Notes: generated by a model not told the origin, from the sequence alone. A stretch of 64,000 nt of DNA from Dermanyssus gallinae (GCA_003439945.1 QVRM01002192.1:868001-932000), one strand, 5' to 3'; shown: positions 10,740 to 22,846, counted from the first letter of the stretch. Translations and numbers: made by a program.

Positions 10740-12310
10740 GGTTGTTCTGTTGTTCATCATCATCTTATTTATTGACCAAAAAGGTATATTACACGTCATA
10801 TTATTTATAAACAATGGTTAATTAGTTACTTTCCCTTGCCAACCGTCGTAGGATATCGAAGCTCTGGCACCCCTCGAAATGATATCGGGGGCAATGCTGG
10901 GTTATGTTGTTGTCCTGTGAATAGCTCCGTAACAGTATCATATCGATATGGCCTCCGAGAGGGTGGAACAATGCAAAGTGAGCTCGACCGATTCTGCCGA
11001 ATGGTTTACGAAGGTACCTTTGAGCAGCTCAGTGTAAGATAATAAATAATGGTGTGTTTTAAGCCATTTTAGGTTATTCTAGTTTTTATACTTTACCTGT
11101 ATTTAATAACTTTGTTTACTGCATTAACATTCACCCTTTAGTGATGAATATGTGGAAGACACAGCACCTAATATGAATTACTTCGCCTGTAAAAAAAACA
11201 CAAGAGCCTCAATATGGCTCAATTTAGTTGTCAATCTGGTTGTCATTCATAAAGGCAGACATATATAATAACGACAGACATATATAATGACGACAGGCAA
11301 AATACTCGAATTTTGTTTAAAAAGGGTAAAGATGGTTTTGTTTCTTTAGTAAGTCGTATTGCTCTAAGTTAAGTTTACCAATTAAAGATGTTACCGGTCT
11401 CGTTTATTCAAGATGATTCTCAAATAGGCTAAATATTAACTGCGTTACAAATTTGATACATATTAATTGATCCGTAGCATTTACTGCAGTAGACAAATAG
11501 TTTAGTTGCCGCGGCTTGTGACGTACGTTGAAGGCTACCATTATCATATATGGCCAATTTACACTTTGTAGCAGCTTTCGCGGGTTCACTGAATGCTTAT
11601 GAACATTCAGCAGTATAATCGAATTTTCTTTATTAATCTACGTTAATCCTGCTTTTATCGCCAACTGCAGGGTTCCAAGTGCATCATTCTTGGTCCTAGT
11701 GAAATTATCATTCGCCCAGCGAAATTTTTGCGGTACCCCCGGAACGTAGAAAACGGGGAAAAAATATTCAATTTCCCGCCTAATTTTATTGTGAGTCTAA
11801 TACACGAAACTTTAATGTCTGAAGCAAAGGGAAAGCAGATACGATATCTTATAATGAGTTGTGACAATATGTCAAATGCCTGGAATTACAATGGCATTAT
11901 CCTATAATTGAAATATAGCTGCAATGGGCCCTAACTTGGTTTAGACTCAAACAAAAGTTAGTTAACTTTTAAAACTCGAAATAGTGTTGTGCTTCGCATG
12001 CCTTGCTGTACAGGATGTTCATATTCAGAATCCTAAACTTGAAAGCGCGTACTTAACTCTATGTGCGTCTCCGAATTTCAAATGAATCCACCGAGTGCAT
12101 TGAATAGGTTTGGATAAAAGCGTATGAAAGGAGTCAACGTTCTAAAATCTGTTGTGAGCCTTATCTTAAAAGAAAGACATCCTCTAAGTTGTCCAAGATC
12201 TTGTTTGCATTCATTGTTCTGCTCATCTACGACATTAATGAATAGATCAGATGCTTCCTGTTTTAGCGACGTCATCAGAGTCATGAAAAAATTTGTAGTG
12301 TAGAACCCGT
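10740..12310. other. Non-coding stretch with one short direct repeat
   Basis: Mostly AT-rich without supported genes. A short direct repeat of about 20 bp (CAGACATATATAATAACGA and near-copy) occurs at 11254-11292. Confidence 0.5.
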
Positions 12311-12315
12311 TTTTT

Positions 12316-12500
12316 AGTGTGGAGCCCGGTGGCGTGGTGCATTCGCCTGCGCCTCGTGGCCGGAGGAGACACATAGGTACGCGGGTTTGAGCCCCACCGT
12401 TGCACATTTGTACTTATGGTAGTCTGCCTTTGAAGCAGAGCGAAAAGCAGTCCTGTAGACGTTAAATCTTGGATGAGTGTCAGCCCAAATTTAAAAGTAG
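12316..12500 (+). mobile_element. SINE-like element, family C
   Basis: A box B-like GGGTTTGAGCCCC lies at 12383-12395 behind a tRNA-like head (CGGTGGCGTGGTGC). The 3' part at 12438-12485 recurs in reverse orientation at 21424-21475 (and in its duplicate at 28708-28759), showing that it is a dispersed repeat. The box A match is weak. Confidence 0.5.
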
Positions 12501-13855
12501 TTGTAGTAGTACTATTTTTTCTATATTTTCCTTCTTATTGATTTATCTAGGCAAAGAGTCCTGGTAAGGAAAGTACATTGGATGTTTTGTTTACCATGAT
12601 CCTGAGAGACACTTTATATTCCGATTTGGATACTGCGGTTTGGTGTCCAACTACATAGCAGCCGACTATCCAAGGTTGTGACTTTCAAACAATAGAAGAT
12701 TTATTACTCGAGATTCGTGGATTGTGGCGAGCTAACAAAAACAAATCGATCAGAACGTTGACATTGTTATCAGATTAAGCCCCCGGCTGTTTTCGGATGA
12801 AGATGGGGCCTCACGAGTATTTCGTTAGGAGGAGGGTGAAGGCTGCTTGGTTCGGGCAAGCCTATGCATACATAAATACATTTGGCCCTGAACAAGCGAA
12901 ATGCCAGCCAGGGAGGGAACGAGAGATGAAGGCGGATCTAGCTACACAAGTTCCACTTTACATTTTGTCGCAGACTGCGTCTGTAGAACGAGAGTTCACG
13001 CTTGCGGACCGGATTAAATTAAAGTGGCACTCGGCGCCCAGTGGTCGAAGGGAAACCAAATTGCCAGCATCACGGGTAGGCAATGATAACAGTGATGTTG
13101 GCGGGTACGTGCAATCGCAAATGCCTGGCAACATCCAATGCACTCGTCGGGAGGGGGGGCTCGTATTCGTGGTTCCCGGAGTGCGTTGTTGCTGAATCGA
13201 TAGGTTTCTATCGAATCTTATATGTTTAAAGTGCCCTACATGGTCAATATAGATGTAATAGCAAATGAATTTCTGCTGAGCATGGTGACAAGCTTCTACT
13301 ATCGATAGTGGCGCGCTATTGAAGCTCGGTACGATCACCGTCGACATATTGCCGCTCAAAACTCCCATGGCACGTCATTGGACCATTGGATGGGACAATG
13401 GATGTCTAGTATCTTTGCATGGCAAATATTTTGTTCGCTGAAGGCTGAAGCAAAAGAAGTAGTCCGTGAGTAAGACTTCTTAGGCGCGGCCGCTGGGTCA
13501 CTCGCGGCAGCTGGCGGTGTTAGAGCCAGTGTAATCTTTGTGCCCTGAGTTGTTGTGACGAGAAGCTTGAACTGCCGTAGCTAGAAACCAAGACGGCGCA
13601 TGTGACGCAACCTCAGATGCTCACTCTCACGGTGTTTGGAAAGGCGGCCGCAATATGGCATTCATGTCAGAAAACAAACTGCACCGATAACGCTGTTACT
13701 CTTCAGATAAGTAGCCTGACAACATTTGACATTAGCAATAAATTGAGCATTTTCCTGCTGCTACACTTTTTCGCTAGTGAAAGCCGGGTTTCAAATTCCT
13801 TTCCCGTCCTCCTTCGACTCATTTAGGGGCGGAGACTTGTTTTAACTGTCTGAAA
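12500..13855. other. Region without recognised genes
   Basis: Overlapping frames on both strands (12797-13195 plus, 12958-13368 minus) exist but neither shows a motif I recognise. Confidence 0.4.
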
Positions 13856-13859
13856 ACCT

Positions 13860-14122
13860 CATTTTAGACGCTCGTCATGGGCTAAGTAGCCTGCGGCACG
13901 ATAACGTCTAAATGCATCTATCGTCATAGCGTTCTTGTTACTGGATTTATGTAGGCTTTCTCAAGCAAAGGTGTGTAGCAGCAGGGCAATTACAACTACG
14001 TCCAACAAACCACACATGCACAACCAGCATGGCCGGGGCTCGAGCTTGCGATTGTCTGTTAATCATGGTTGGTAACTCCCCGTTTCGAACCGTGTATTAG
14101 CCGCCTAATCCACCGCCGCTAC
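13860..14122 (-). mobile_element. tRNA-derived SINE, family A, copy 2
   Basis: Reverse complement of the element at 5007-5290 over its length, including the box A region (GCGGTGGATTAGGCGGCTAA on the minus strand) and the terminal CGAGCGTCTAAAATG. Unlike copy 1 it is not flanked by TA arrays. Confidence 0.75.
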
Positions 14123-14390
14123 AAAAGACTGGGAGGCTTCAGCTGGGTGTAAAGCCGTTTTTTTAGTACTATGTATGAATGCCAGTCTATACACAACGTT
14201 GAAGTCGTACATCTCTATGCACGAAGACATGCGCAGAAGCAGGATCTAGGCTCTATTCACAAGAAGCAATTCGGCAAGTCTGCAACTTGTGTCGTGACCA
14301 CTGCTATTTGTAAAGTCCAGTCGTCGGACGAACTTAGTTTAGTAGAACTATGTTACATTTCAAAACCACGCTTCTACTGCTTTTTCGACC

Positions 14391-15315
14391 ATGTTCCGCC
14401 GGCACCAGTCTGGGCCGGCGGAACCCCCGGCCAGCGCTGGAAACTCACGTCTCTCGGCCAGCAGCGCTACGTCAAACGACCAGCGAGTAGCTACATGGCT
14501 TTTAAAGCTGAAACGTTTAGAAAAAAAGCTAGTTGAGCTAGATGATAAAATACGTGCATTGTCGGTAGGTACCAGTGAAGACGTCCTCCTAGCCGAGCAG
14601 ATGGTACGTTGTGAAGCTTACATGGAAATGATAGACCGGATTAAGCATTTATTAGGCACCTACAGGAGCGATGGCGGCCCGAGCGGTGCTGATCATGGTG
14701 CACAGCCCTCGGACGGCTGCACGCTAGCCGACGCAGTGGCGTCGTTAGTCGAATTACAGCGGGAGGCGTTGCGTAAAGTATTAGAGAATAAGGGCGTTAT
14801 CGCGACGACGAGGGAATAGAGTCGATCTTAAATCGACTAGTCTCATTACAAGAAGCCGGCGGCTCGGGCGGCGCATCGTTGCCGATGCCGAAGTAACGGA
14901 ATTTGGTGGTGACCAGCACCAGTGTCCAGTATTCGTCGAAGAGTTTAGAAGTTTAGTCGACGAGAAAGAAGGTTTATCAGATTTACAACGACACAAGATT
15001 TTGCGTGATCTACTCGAGGGCGATGCAGCGAGTGCAGTCGTTAAGATACCCCTTCCCGCCGACAACTATCCACATGTGTTTAACTATCTAATAGACAGGT
15101 GTGATTGCGTTGAGTCTATTGTGTATGGTATATATCAGAAGTTATTATACATGCTTAAGGTGGTTTGCGTAGACCACATAGCGCAACGCGGATTATTAGA
15201 CCAAGTAAATAATTCCGTAGCAGCATTGCAAACCTTGCAGTTTAATGAGAAATGCTACGGTGCTGTATTATATACGATTATTTTCCGTGCTCTGCCAGAG
15301 CCGTTGGGATTATTA
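14391..15315 (+). pseudogene. BEL/Pao retrotransposon gag, broken
   Basis: The frame 14391-14819 encodes a coiled-coil-like start (KLKRLEKKLVELDDKIRAL). After a frameshift the second frame, from about 14890, reads CPVFVEEFRSLVDEKEGLSD, HKILRDLLEGDAASAV and DNYPHVFNYLIDRC. This matches the DUF1759 capsid-like region of BEL/Pao gag (F-x-GD, F-x-F-x-S-x-V, YLxxxLxGxA). The frame is cut at 15316 by a foldback element inserted at a TA. Gag normally packages the element RNA in cytoplasmic particles. No long terminal repeat was found by eye. Confidence 0.75.
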
Positions 15316-15317
15316 TA

Positions 15318-15774
15318 CAGGGTGTTGCAGAATTTTTTTATAATTAAATAAATTGTAGAGCTCGTTAAAGCAAATATTTTTTCTATTGGAACATGGTCTC
15401 TGAGAAGTCTTGTTTCGGAGTGAGAGCGAAATTACTACAATTTGTGACACTAGTGTTTTTGCCCGCTATAGGAGCATAAAATGTGCGGTTGCGAGACAAC
15501 CAGTCCCCCTAGACAGAAACTAAACACACTGTCGTGTTCCTGAGAAAATTCTGCTTCTTCCGAAGGGCATTCGACCTAGGGGGACTGGTTGTCTCGCAAC
15601 AGCACATCTTATGCTCCTATAGCGGGCAAAAACACTAGTGTCACAAATTGTAGTAATTTCGCTCTTACTCCGAAACAAGACTTCTCAGAGACCATGTTCC
15701 ATTGGTAAAAATATTTGCTTTAACGAGCTCTACAATTCCCTATTTCTATTATAAACAATTTCTGCAACACCCTG
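15318..15774. mobile_element. 457-bp foldback/MITE with near-full-length inverted arms
   Basis: Left arm 15318-15512 and right arm 15576-15774 are reverse complements of each other with only scattered differences, separated by a 63-bp loop. The ends are CAGGGTGTTGCAGAA and its complement. TA flanks both sides (15316-15317 and 15775-15776), the target duplication typical of Tc1/mariner-type mobilisation. It carries no ORF, so any movement would need a transposase in trans. It lies inside the BEL/Pao gag frame. Confidence 0.9.
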
Positions 15775-16078
15775 TATATTAGCTCGGTAGAGGCGGCTTG
15801 AGCCGCACGTGTTAGAGATCCCTCCGTGAAATCCGAGTTGTCCGTGAGAGCTACTGATACCTTATTAGAGAAGTTTGGCACATAGTTTCAGGGGTTGATG
15901 AATAGCCTTACTACCGAGGTGACGTCGCGGTAAAAACAAAAATCGTTAACACAGAGAAATAACAAACCAGGGTCGGGTACCACGCCGCGGCCGTGGTCGA
16001 GTAGTCTGAGGCCGGCTAGGGAAGCCTCTCGGAATGACTCAGAACAAATATATCAAACGCACGTAGGACCGCGGCCCG

Positions 16079-16095
16079 GTAATAATAATAATAAT
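16079..16095. repeat. (AAT)n microsatellite
   Basis: Five to six AAT units in the decayed BEL/Pao spacer. Confidence 0.85.
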
Positions 16096-16259
16096 AACAT
16101 AACTAACAACAATTATACTATCAAGCGAGAGGGCAACATGTCTTATAATCACACACCATGCAATAGTAATATACGACAGTCGGGTAACTGTTTATTTTAA
16201 GGTGGTAGACACAATGCGAGTATGTGTTTGACTACGATGTCAATGAATGAGTAGCGCAA

Positions 16260-17401
16260 TCGAGTAGCGGAGGCCGAGGTGTGTCGAAGGTGTTTGATGG
16301 CGGGACAATGGGTCCGCGCATGTACAAGTAAGATCACATGTAAGCATTGTAAGGGTTCGCATGGACCCGTAATGTGTGTACAGGCTGTATTAAGCAACAT
16401 TGTACCACCTGTAGGATGTGCAAATATGTTGTTACCCACAGGACATGTAGATGCCATGAATGATAATGGTAAACGTGTCGTGGCCAGATTTTTGTTAAAA
16501 ACGGCTCTCAGCGAACTTTCGTTACTCGCCGTCTCGCTGATTCCGTGCAGGCGAAGACTATCGGGGCGAATTCACCTACCTACATGTCTGCGGCGGCAAC
16601 AAATCCCGACAAGCCAAGAGGTTGCTTATTGTACAGCTGCGGTTGGTGCAGCGTAATGGCAAGCCAGTGACGCTTACCGCAATGGCAGTGGAAGAGATTA
16701 CAGCGGCCCATTGGCCCATCCCGTCGCCAAGGCTCAAGGCTAGGTACGGGCACGAGCTTGGTGTCCGTTGATTTGCTGCTAGATGCAAACAACTTGTTTA
16801 GCGTCATGGAGGGCGCAGCACGGCGCCTTGACACCCGCACCGTCGGCCTCGAAACTTGCTTCGGGCTCGTCCTTGCTTCGGAGGCGACTGGGGAGGTACG
16901 AGCGGAAGCAGCAGTTGCGGGCGGCGGCAACCGAGCTAGACGGGTTTGGTCACTCGAGTCTATCGGCATACACCCAAACAAAATACAAAAGAAGAGCCTG
17001 CAAATAGTGGCAAAGCACTTCCTATCGAAGGTAAAGCGGTCCACCGAGGGACGCCACCAGGTTCAGCGCAATCTCGAGCCCCACGTATCAATGATCAACA
17101 GCAACAAAAAAAAAAGAAGCAACTAGAGGCATGGGCGAAGAGGCTACGACGAGACCCGGAGTTAAGGACAGACTACGGTTGAGAAATCCGCGCGTTCATC
17201 GAATAAATGTTTGCGGCACCTGTTTCTCCCGGTGAGTCACCGAGATACGCTATGCCGCATTTCCCTGTTATTCAGCCTAGCAAATTATCGTGTAAAGTTC
17301 GGCCAGTATTCAATGCATCGGCTGCGGCCAAAAATCAATTATCACTCAACGACTGCATCGAAGACACGCCGAATTTGTTGCCGTGTCCGATGTTTATGTG
17401 A
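16260..17401 (+). pseudogene. BEL/Pao zinc knuckles, aspartic-protease-like region and RT N-terminus, broken
   Basis: In order: Cys-rich knuckles (CRRCLMAGQW, CKHCKGSHGPVMC) near 16280-16380; in another frame NGSQRTFVTRRLAD, the DUF1758 protease-like motif (relatives have a DSGSxRxFI core, so the catalytic Asp is replaced); then VDLLLDANNLFSVMEG; then VWSLESIGIHP; then the RT entry PHFPVIQPSKLSCKVRPVFN with SLNDCIEDTPNLLP. At least three frameshifts separate the parts. RT stops before its catalytic motifs, so integrase and the 3' half are missing. Position 16333 is the left edge of the large tandem duplication. Confidence 0.8.
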
Positions 17402-17574
17402 CAAAATTCCTCTGGTATCTGGACTCTTGATCCGCCGCTGCACGCTAGGGCCGCCATCCACGGGTGAGTCAGCGCCGGGCACGCTGCTGTGCCGCGTCGT
17501 GCATGTGTGCGCGTAGGATAGGCTAGGTGTAAATTAGGATATTCAGTACGGCTGCGCACTAATAGCAATGTGTT

Positions 17575-17575
17575 G

Positions 17576-17628
<53 letters not shown>
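17575..17628. repeat. (TA)n array
   Basis: About 27 TA units with one AA interruption. The duplicate array at 24864-24930 is 14 bp longer. Confidence 0.95.
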
Positions 17629-17630
<2 letters not shown>

Positions 17631-18094
17631 TACATATTTATCGTGCCGTAGGCAGACCCACTGTCTGCTCAGTGAGAGCAAATGTGAGCCCAACTCACGC
17701 GGGCAAGATCAAATATCGAGAAATAAATGCGAAACTGTGTCTTTGCATATTCTTGTTAGATATTTGTTCTGGTTCTTTTCATCAGTTCTGTAACACCTTG
17801 GTTGTCGGCCGGAGTGGCCTGCAATAATAGGCATGTATATACCAGGTACATCGTACACAGGTTCCATCGCCTTGTATGCTCTCGTAGGGGGTTTCATGAA
17901 GACTATAGCACTCAGTACATTTGTCGGTTCTGCGCTAAGTACCATGCGGTTGATTGTCCGGCACTGTAACGAAGATCTTTACCATTTCTTCTCTCGTTGG
18001 AACGGCAGGACAACGAATAATTATGTTTAATAATATTATAAACGATCTTGTCTATTCACTCTATTTCACTCCACTTGAGTGAAATGAATATGAC

Positions 18095-18098
<4 letters not shown>

Positions 18099-18133
<35 letters not shown>

Positions 18134-18138
18134 TATAT
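18099..18138. repeat. (TA)n array at the 3' end of the R1-like LINE
   Basis: TA array next to the poly(A) (T-run on the plus strand, 18139-18158) of the LINE at 18159-20322. The duplicate array in copy 2 is 26 bp longer. Confidence 0.95.
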
Positions 18139-18316
18139 CTTTTTTTATTTTTTTTTTATAGAGGTAACTGGTAAAATGCGGGCGACGTTGTTAAAGCCTC
18201 GGTAGTGTGGGACTCGCACCCACTAAAATCCAGTCGTCCTCTTTGCCCCTTGACGGGGGGGGTGGCCGCAGTACTGTCTTCTCGAGATTATTTCACCTGG
18301 CCACTCTTCTTGCCAT

Positions 18317-18660
18317 TTAGGCTGCTCGGCTTTGTGCGGCGGTTATTTTCGCCTCAGAGATACCTTGTGCGAATCTTCTTACTAGAATCCAGAATTTGTG
18401 ATCCTTGAGGAGCGCCTCTACAAGGGCCTGGCATGTCAGGGGGTTCTGCAGTCCTAGGTTCCGGGACAATAGCTCTCGCTCAGTGTCGAAGAAGGGGCAC
18501 CGCTCATAGCAGTGCCTAACATCATCCCGCTCCCCCGAGTTGCACATGCGGCATACACGGGACTCAGTTTTACCGATACGGTGTAGGTACTGCTGAAAAC
18601 AGGCACCATGGCCTGTTAACAGTTGCGCGAGTGGGTAGGTAAGCGAGCCGTGTTTGAGGC
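18317..18660 (-). pseudogene. C-terminal zinc-knuckle segment of R1-like ORF2, copy 1
   Basis: Reads QLLTGHGACFQQYLHRIGK, then CRMCNSGERDDVRHCYERC and a Leu/Lys-rich tail ending AKITAAQSRAA. The LTGHG block followed by C-x2-C, H and C is the usual R1/LOA-type C-terminus. It is in a different frame from the RT ORF, so a frameshift lies between 18660 and 18787. Confidence 0.85.
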
Positions 18661-18786
18661 TGTACCATTTTTTAAGATCAGGAAGTATTGATCTTGTCCA
18701 AAATCCAGGATGGCCCGGCTGGATTGCTTCCCATTGCTGGTTTCATTCGCTTAGTGTGTCGGTTCTGCTGACTAGTGTGCTCGGCG

Positions 18787-20320
18787 TCAGAACTTGGTTA
18801 CAGGGTTTCTTGTTGCCAATTCTTTTACTCTTAAGTCCCAGGGAATTTGTCTGGAGAGGACCTGTACGGCTGCTGTGGAAGCCGTGCGACTTGCTCGTGT
18901 TATGTTAAGCGCCATAGGTCTTTGGGTCTTGTTGAGGAGGCGACGTGTTGCAGCTCTTCTAGTCGTGCGTTCCCATAACGGTGCGGCGTATAACATGATG
19001 CTGTCTATTACTGATGCTAAGAGTCGGCGCCGAGAGTCGCTTGCTCCTCTGGTCCGTGGGAGAATTTTCCGTAACTCTGCTGAGGCTTTGGCTGCTTTTT
19101 TAGCTGCATAGCGCACATGAGGTGTTCCTGTGAGAGCTCTATGCAGGATCACGCCCAGGTACTTGACCACGGGCGTGGGTGTTATTGGATGGCCTTCCAG
19201 GTGTAAATTTAGGTTGCGTGGAGGCTTTAGACCGTTTAGAAGGATTGCTTCCGTTTTTTGTGAAGCCAGTTCGAGGCCAAGCGTGTGGATGTGTTGTCGG
19301 ATATCCGCCAAGGCTCCGTTGGCTGTACTTTCGAGCAAATCCTCGTCACTGGCGGTAACAATCAGTGCCAGATCGTCTGCGTAGGCGATAGAAAAAACTC
19401 CCAGGGGATGCGGCAGTCTTAGTACTCCATCATAGGTTATGTTCCACAGGGTTGGTCCCAGTACAGATCCTTGGGGAAGCCCGGCAGTGACGGCGTAGTC
19501 CACTCCATCGTATGTAGATGCTCGGTCCTTTAGATACGACGCTAGGATACGTCGTAGGTAGGGAGACACGCCTTTATTTCCAAGTGCTTGGTTTATGGCG
19601 TCCCACGAGAGCGTATTAAACGCGTTTTTGACATCAATAAGGACGGCCAGGCAGTGCGCCTGGTTTGCGATAGGTGAATTTCTTTGTGTTTCAGCTATGC
19701 TTAGAACTTTGCTGATAGCCGAGTGTGTAGAGTGCCCGGCGCGGAAACCATGCTGGCTTTCTGACAGCGCCTTCTTGTCTTCTAATTCTGTAACTGGTCG
19801 CCCGTTGATAATATGCTCAGCTGCCTTGGATAGGCAGGAGAGCATGCTTATAGGGCGGTATGCTGAGGGGTCTCCTTGTGGCTTCCCGGGTTTCGGGACA
19901 AGGGTTAGGCGTGCCGTTTTCCAAGGCTTTGGGTATTCTCCGCTGGTGAGAATTGTGTCCATCATGCGTTTGAATACCTTTGGATGGTTCTTTAGGAGTA
20001 CGCGTACTGCTTGAGGGGGGACAGCATCTGAGCCCGGCGCTTTTCCTGGTCGTATGCGTTCAGCCACAATTCTGATCTCTTGGATTGAGATTGGCTCGAA
20101 GGAAAGATCTGAGGTTTCTTCAAAGAGTACAGACTCCGGCAATAGTTTTTGTGGAAAGAGCGCATTTACAATCGGTCGCGCCACTTCTACAGGTAAAGGT
20201 GGCTGTGCGTGGCGCATTTTTTTACGCGCAATCATGTGGATCATCATAAGGCCATTAAGATTAGTAAAAAGACCACTGGATCTCTCTAGGTGAGGAGGTC
20301 GAGGGAAACCCTTGGGGCAA
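18787..20320 (-). pseudogene. Reverse transcriptase domain of R1-like LINE, copy 1
   Basis: A long uninterrupted frame (about 511 codons of LINE sequence; the annotated Met codes lie inside the TA array and are not real). RT blocks in order: RPGKAPGSDAVPPQAVR, KPGKPQGDPSAYRPISML, SQHGFRAGHSTHSAI, motif A LIDVKNAFN, GLPQGSVLGPTLWNITYDG, motif C FSIAYADDLALI, then VKYLGVILHR (thumb). Catalytic Asp residues of motifs A and C are intact. The GSVLGPTLWN-YD pattern is characteristic of the R1 clade. The frame ends NPVTKF before a frameshift to the C-terminal segment. Copies RNA of the element onto nicked target DNA in the nucleus; endonuclease is missing, so the copy cannot move by itself. Confidence 0.9.
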
Positions 20321-20322
20321 AG

Positions 20323-20323
20323 G

Positions 20324-20356
<33 letters not shown>

Positions 20357-20358
20357 TA
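20323..20358. repeat. (TA)n array at 5' truncation point of R1-like LINE
   Basis: TA array directly abutting the broken 5' end of the LINE; same position in copy 2 at 27651-27686. Confidence 0.95.
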
Positions 20359-20359
20359 C

Positions 20360-22800
20360 CATAGCACACATTACAGTATGCCTCCTGGGTAGCCAACCAC
20401 GCTGTTCTGCCGATGTTGTTCGGCTGAAGCTTTCCTTCGAGAGCCTTCATTGGCAACACACGGCTTTTACAAAGTGGTAGCTTATCTTACGTCTGCATTT
20501 CCTGCTCGGAGAGGACCGTGCTTTCTATTCGCGATAGTTCCGCGTTTCTCCGCTGGCGTTAGCTTATGGATTTGGAAGGCATCGCTCTGCCCCGGCTCCA
20601 GGGGTCCATCCTGCTTTTCTGCGATTGCTTTTTATTAGATGCTAGACAGCAAATTGAGCTGAGATGCACAACGCTGTATATAAGGTTTTATCTCAAAAGT
20701 AAATAAATTATTGCGTGTTGCGCAGTTATAACAGCACCTTACTTGAATCACATGATTTATTTACACACCAGATTGGGTAAAATATACAATCGTACCTTAC
20801 ATAAATTGTATAAGGTTTCCCAGGCTGAAGCTCTAGCCTATTTAAACGTTTTTGGAATTTCATTGTCATAACTGCCAGCGAAAGCCTAAGAATCTTATAA
20901 AGTATGCAGTTTTGACAACTCACCTCAATAAAACAGTAATAACGTTTAGAATATTTACCTTAAGCAGGTCTAATCGGAAAACGCGTTAATAAGTTCTACC
21001 AGAGAGTGCCTGGCATTCCTGACTCCTTCGTTCCGACTTATTCCAACTCAGAACTTCTTTGCCGTCGTCCTCCTCATTGCTCTTTGACAGTGTCTTAACT
21101 CTTATATTTTGCTAGTGATAAATATGAACTACTTTTTGGCCGCATCTGTCCAAGGGAAAACTATCCCAGACAGGACTAATAGTTCGTCATAATTACAGCC
21201 GCCGGGCTAGGCGTTCTGCGTTCATGGGTCACCAGGAGTACTTAAATGTGCCCCCTCCTTTTCTTTAAATGGCGTCTGTCTGGGCTTTGAGAGATCGCTG
21301 CATTTCCTCCCTCGAGTGACTGCCATTCGCCCTTCTGTTCCACTAGTCGCAAATACTAGTAGTCTCAAAGTGGAGCTTTAGGGGAGTTTAAGCCTATTAC
21401 AATTTGAAAAAAGTAAACCTTTCGGGCTGGCCCTTAGTCAAGATTTAACGTCTACGGGACTGCTTTTCGCATTGCTTCATAGACTATATATAAATACCGA
21501 CTGCCTATCTACCTAAACTAGTTCACCCTCGGTAGATGGAGATGTCTTTCCAAAACACATCAGCCGCAGTTGTCTTTATCCATTCATCATTTCTACTCCC
21601 TCGGCTACTAATTCTGGCTCGTAGAGTCATGAAATGTGTTTAATGCTTCAGTCGTAGCAGTTACACCAAATATGTGTGATAACAACGCTGAGTTCTATAG
21701 ATACGTAAGCTAGAAAATATGCATCCTATCTGCCTGATTTTATATGGCAATCCTACTGGGGCACATTTCCGTAAAAACAAAGACTAGGGTAGGACAGTGG
21801 GCGCTCCCTTTTTTCCACTAAAAAGAAGTGGGCCGGTTAAAGTGCCAGAAAGAGAACGTCAATTGCAAATAGTACGTCACACCAGTTTCTCAATAGGGCT
21901 TTATCGCATTGTTCTTATTAAAAAGATGATTAACTCGACAATGCGGCGCGCATACCTCAACAGCGATACAAAGTCGTGTCGTGGAGTTCCTTGTCGTTTA
22001 CTACAATGTTTACTATTAGATTCATCCTTTTGCTTTGTGGCATGTTACGTTTTACTACCGGTATTCGAGCTGAAGAGCACAGCTTTTGCACTACCCATGT
22101 CTTTGCGAATACAAGAATCAGTCATTTATATTAATTTGTGCGTTACAATGAGCTAACGGTCCACCTTCTCTGTATGAAAATTTTGTTTCCGATCATATCG
22201 AAATTCTGCTACTGCATATTCCGACCGCCTTTAAATCATTCTATCGGTCAGTAAGCAAACAATACCGGGACAGTTGTAATGCCGGGTCTCTGCGGATGGT
22301 CGACACTTTGCGTCAATTTGTTTTGGTGTCGCCTTCTTGACTAGTGGTAATCTGCTTTGCTAATACGCATCCGTTTCAGGAAACATTCTGGGCGGCTGCT
22401 ATGCTCTACTGGCTGCAAATACTAGTAGCTTTACCTATTTAAGATTTTTTAGTTTAGTTTGCAGTCGAAATGCTCTAGCATGTAGAGATTTAAACTGATA
22501 CGAGTACGCGTTTTCTCATATTGGTTCAGCCTATCCGGTTAAACCCATGAGCGTTCAAATCAAGTCAATAGTAATGTATTCACGTTGTATTTATAACTTC
22601 TACTTTATGTGTATATACACGTAATAATAATTAAGTTTGAAAATTAACCTAACCAACGAATATCATAGTTGAGGTTAAAAATGCTCTCCAGGCTAACGTT
22701 AGCCATATGCTAAATGCGCAAAGGAATTATGGCAAGAATGGGTGATCCCTACTATTCAACCTCTAAAAATGCATTCTTTTAACTTCGGTTCTCAATACTA
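20360..22800. other. Region without recognised genes
   Basis: 20400-20640 is GC-richer with a minus frame (KAIAEKQDGPLEPGQSDA) that I do not recognise. 21424-21480 is a reverse-oriented piece of SINE family C. The plus frame 21797-22156 has no known motif. Confidence 0.5.
21424..21480 (-). mobile_element. Fragment of SINE-like family C
   Basis: Reverse complement of 12438-12485 (block GCGAAAAGCAGTCC followed by GTAGACGTTAAATCTTG) with few differences. Its duplicate lies at 28708-28764. Confidence 0.6.
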
Positions 22801-22801
22801 G

Positions 22802-22846
22802 ATATATATATATATAAATAAATATATATATATATATAAATATATA
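22802..22846. repeat. (TA)n array at 5' truncation point of CR1/Jockey-like RT
   Basis: Interrupted TA array (AAATAAATA interruptions), duplicate at 30086-30130. Confidence 0.95.

Larger units (their letters stand above)
18159..20322 (-). mobile_element. 5'-truncated R1-clade-like LINE, copy 1
   Basis: The minus-strand element starts mid-ORF2 at a TA array (20323-20358) and ends with a poly(A) next to another (18099-18138). It contains the RT (18787-20320), a frameshift, the R1-type C-terminal knuckle (18317-18650) and a 3' UTR with GGTAGTGTGGGACTC (plus strand, near 18201). The endonuclease and ORF1 are absent, as expected for 5' truncation during target-primed reverse transcription. Confidence 0.85.

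Noticed and set aside
14123..17401. Intact BEL/Pao element with LTRs
   Set aside because: I saw no paired long terminal repeats; RT is cut short and there are several frameshifts.
17335..17631. Frames with long Ile-Tyr repeats, here and at other TA arrays
   Set aside because: They are translations of (TA)n microsatellites, not proteins.
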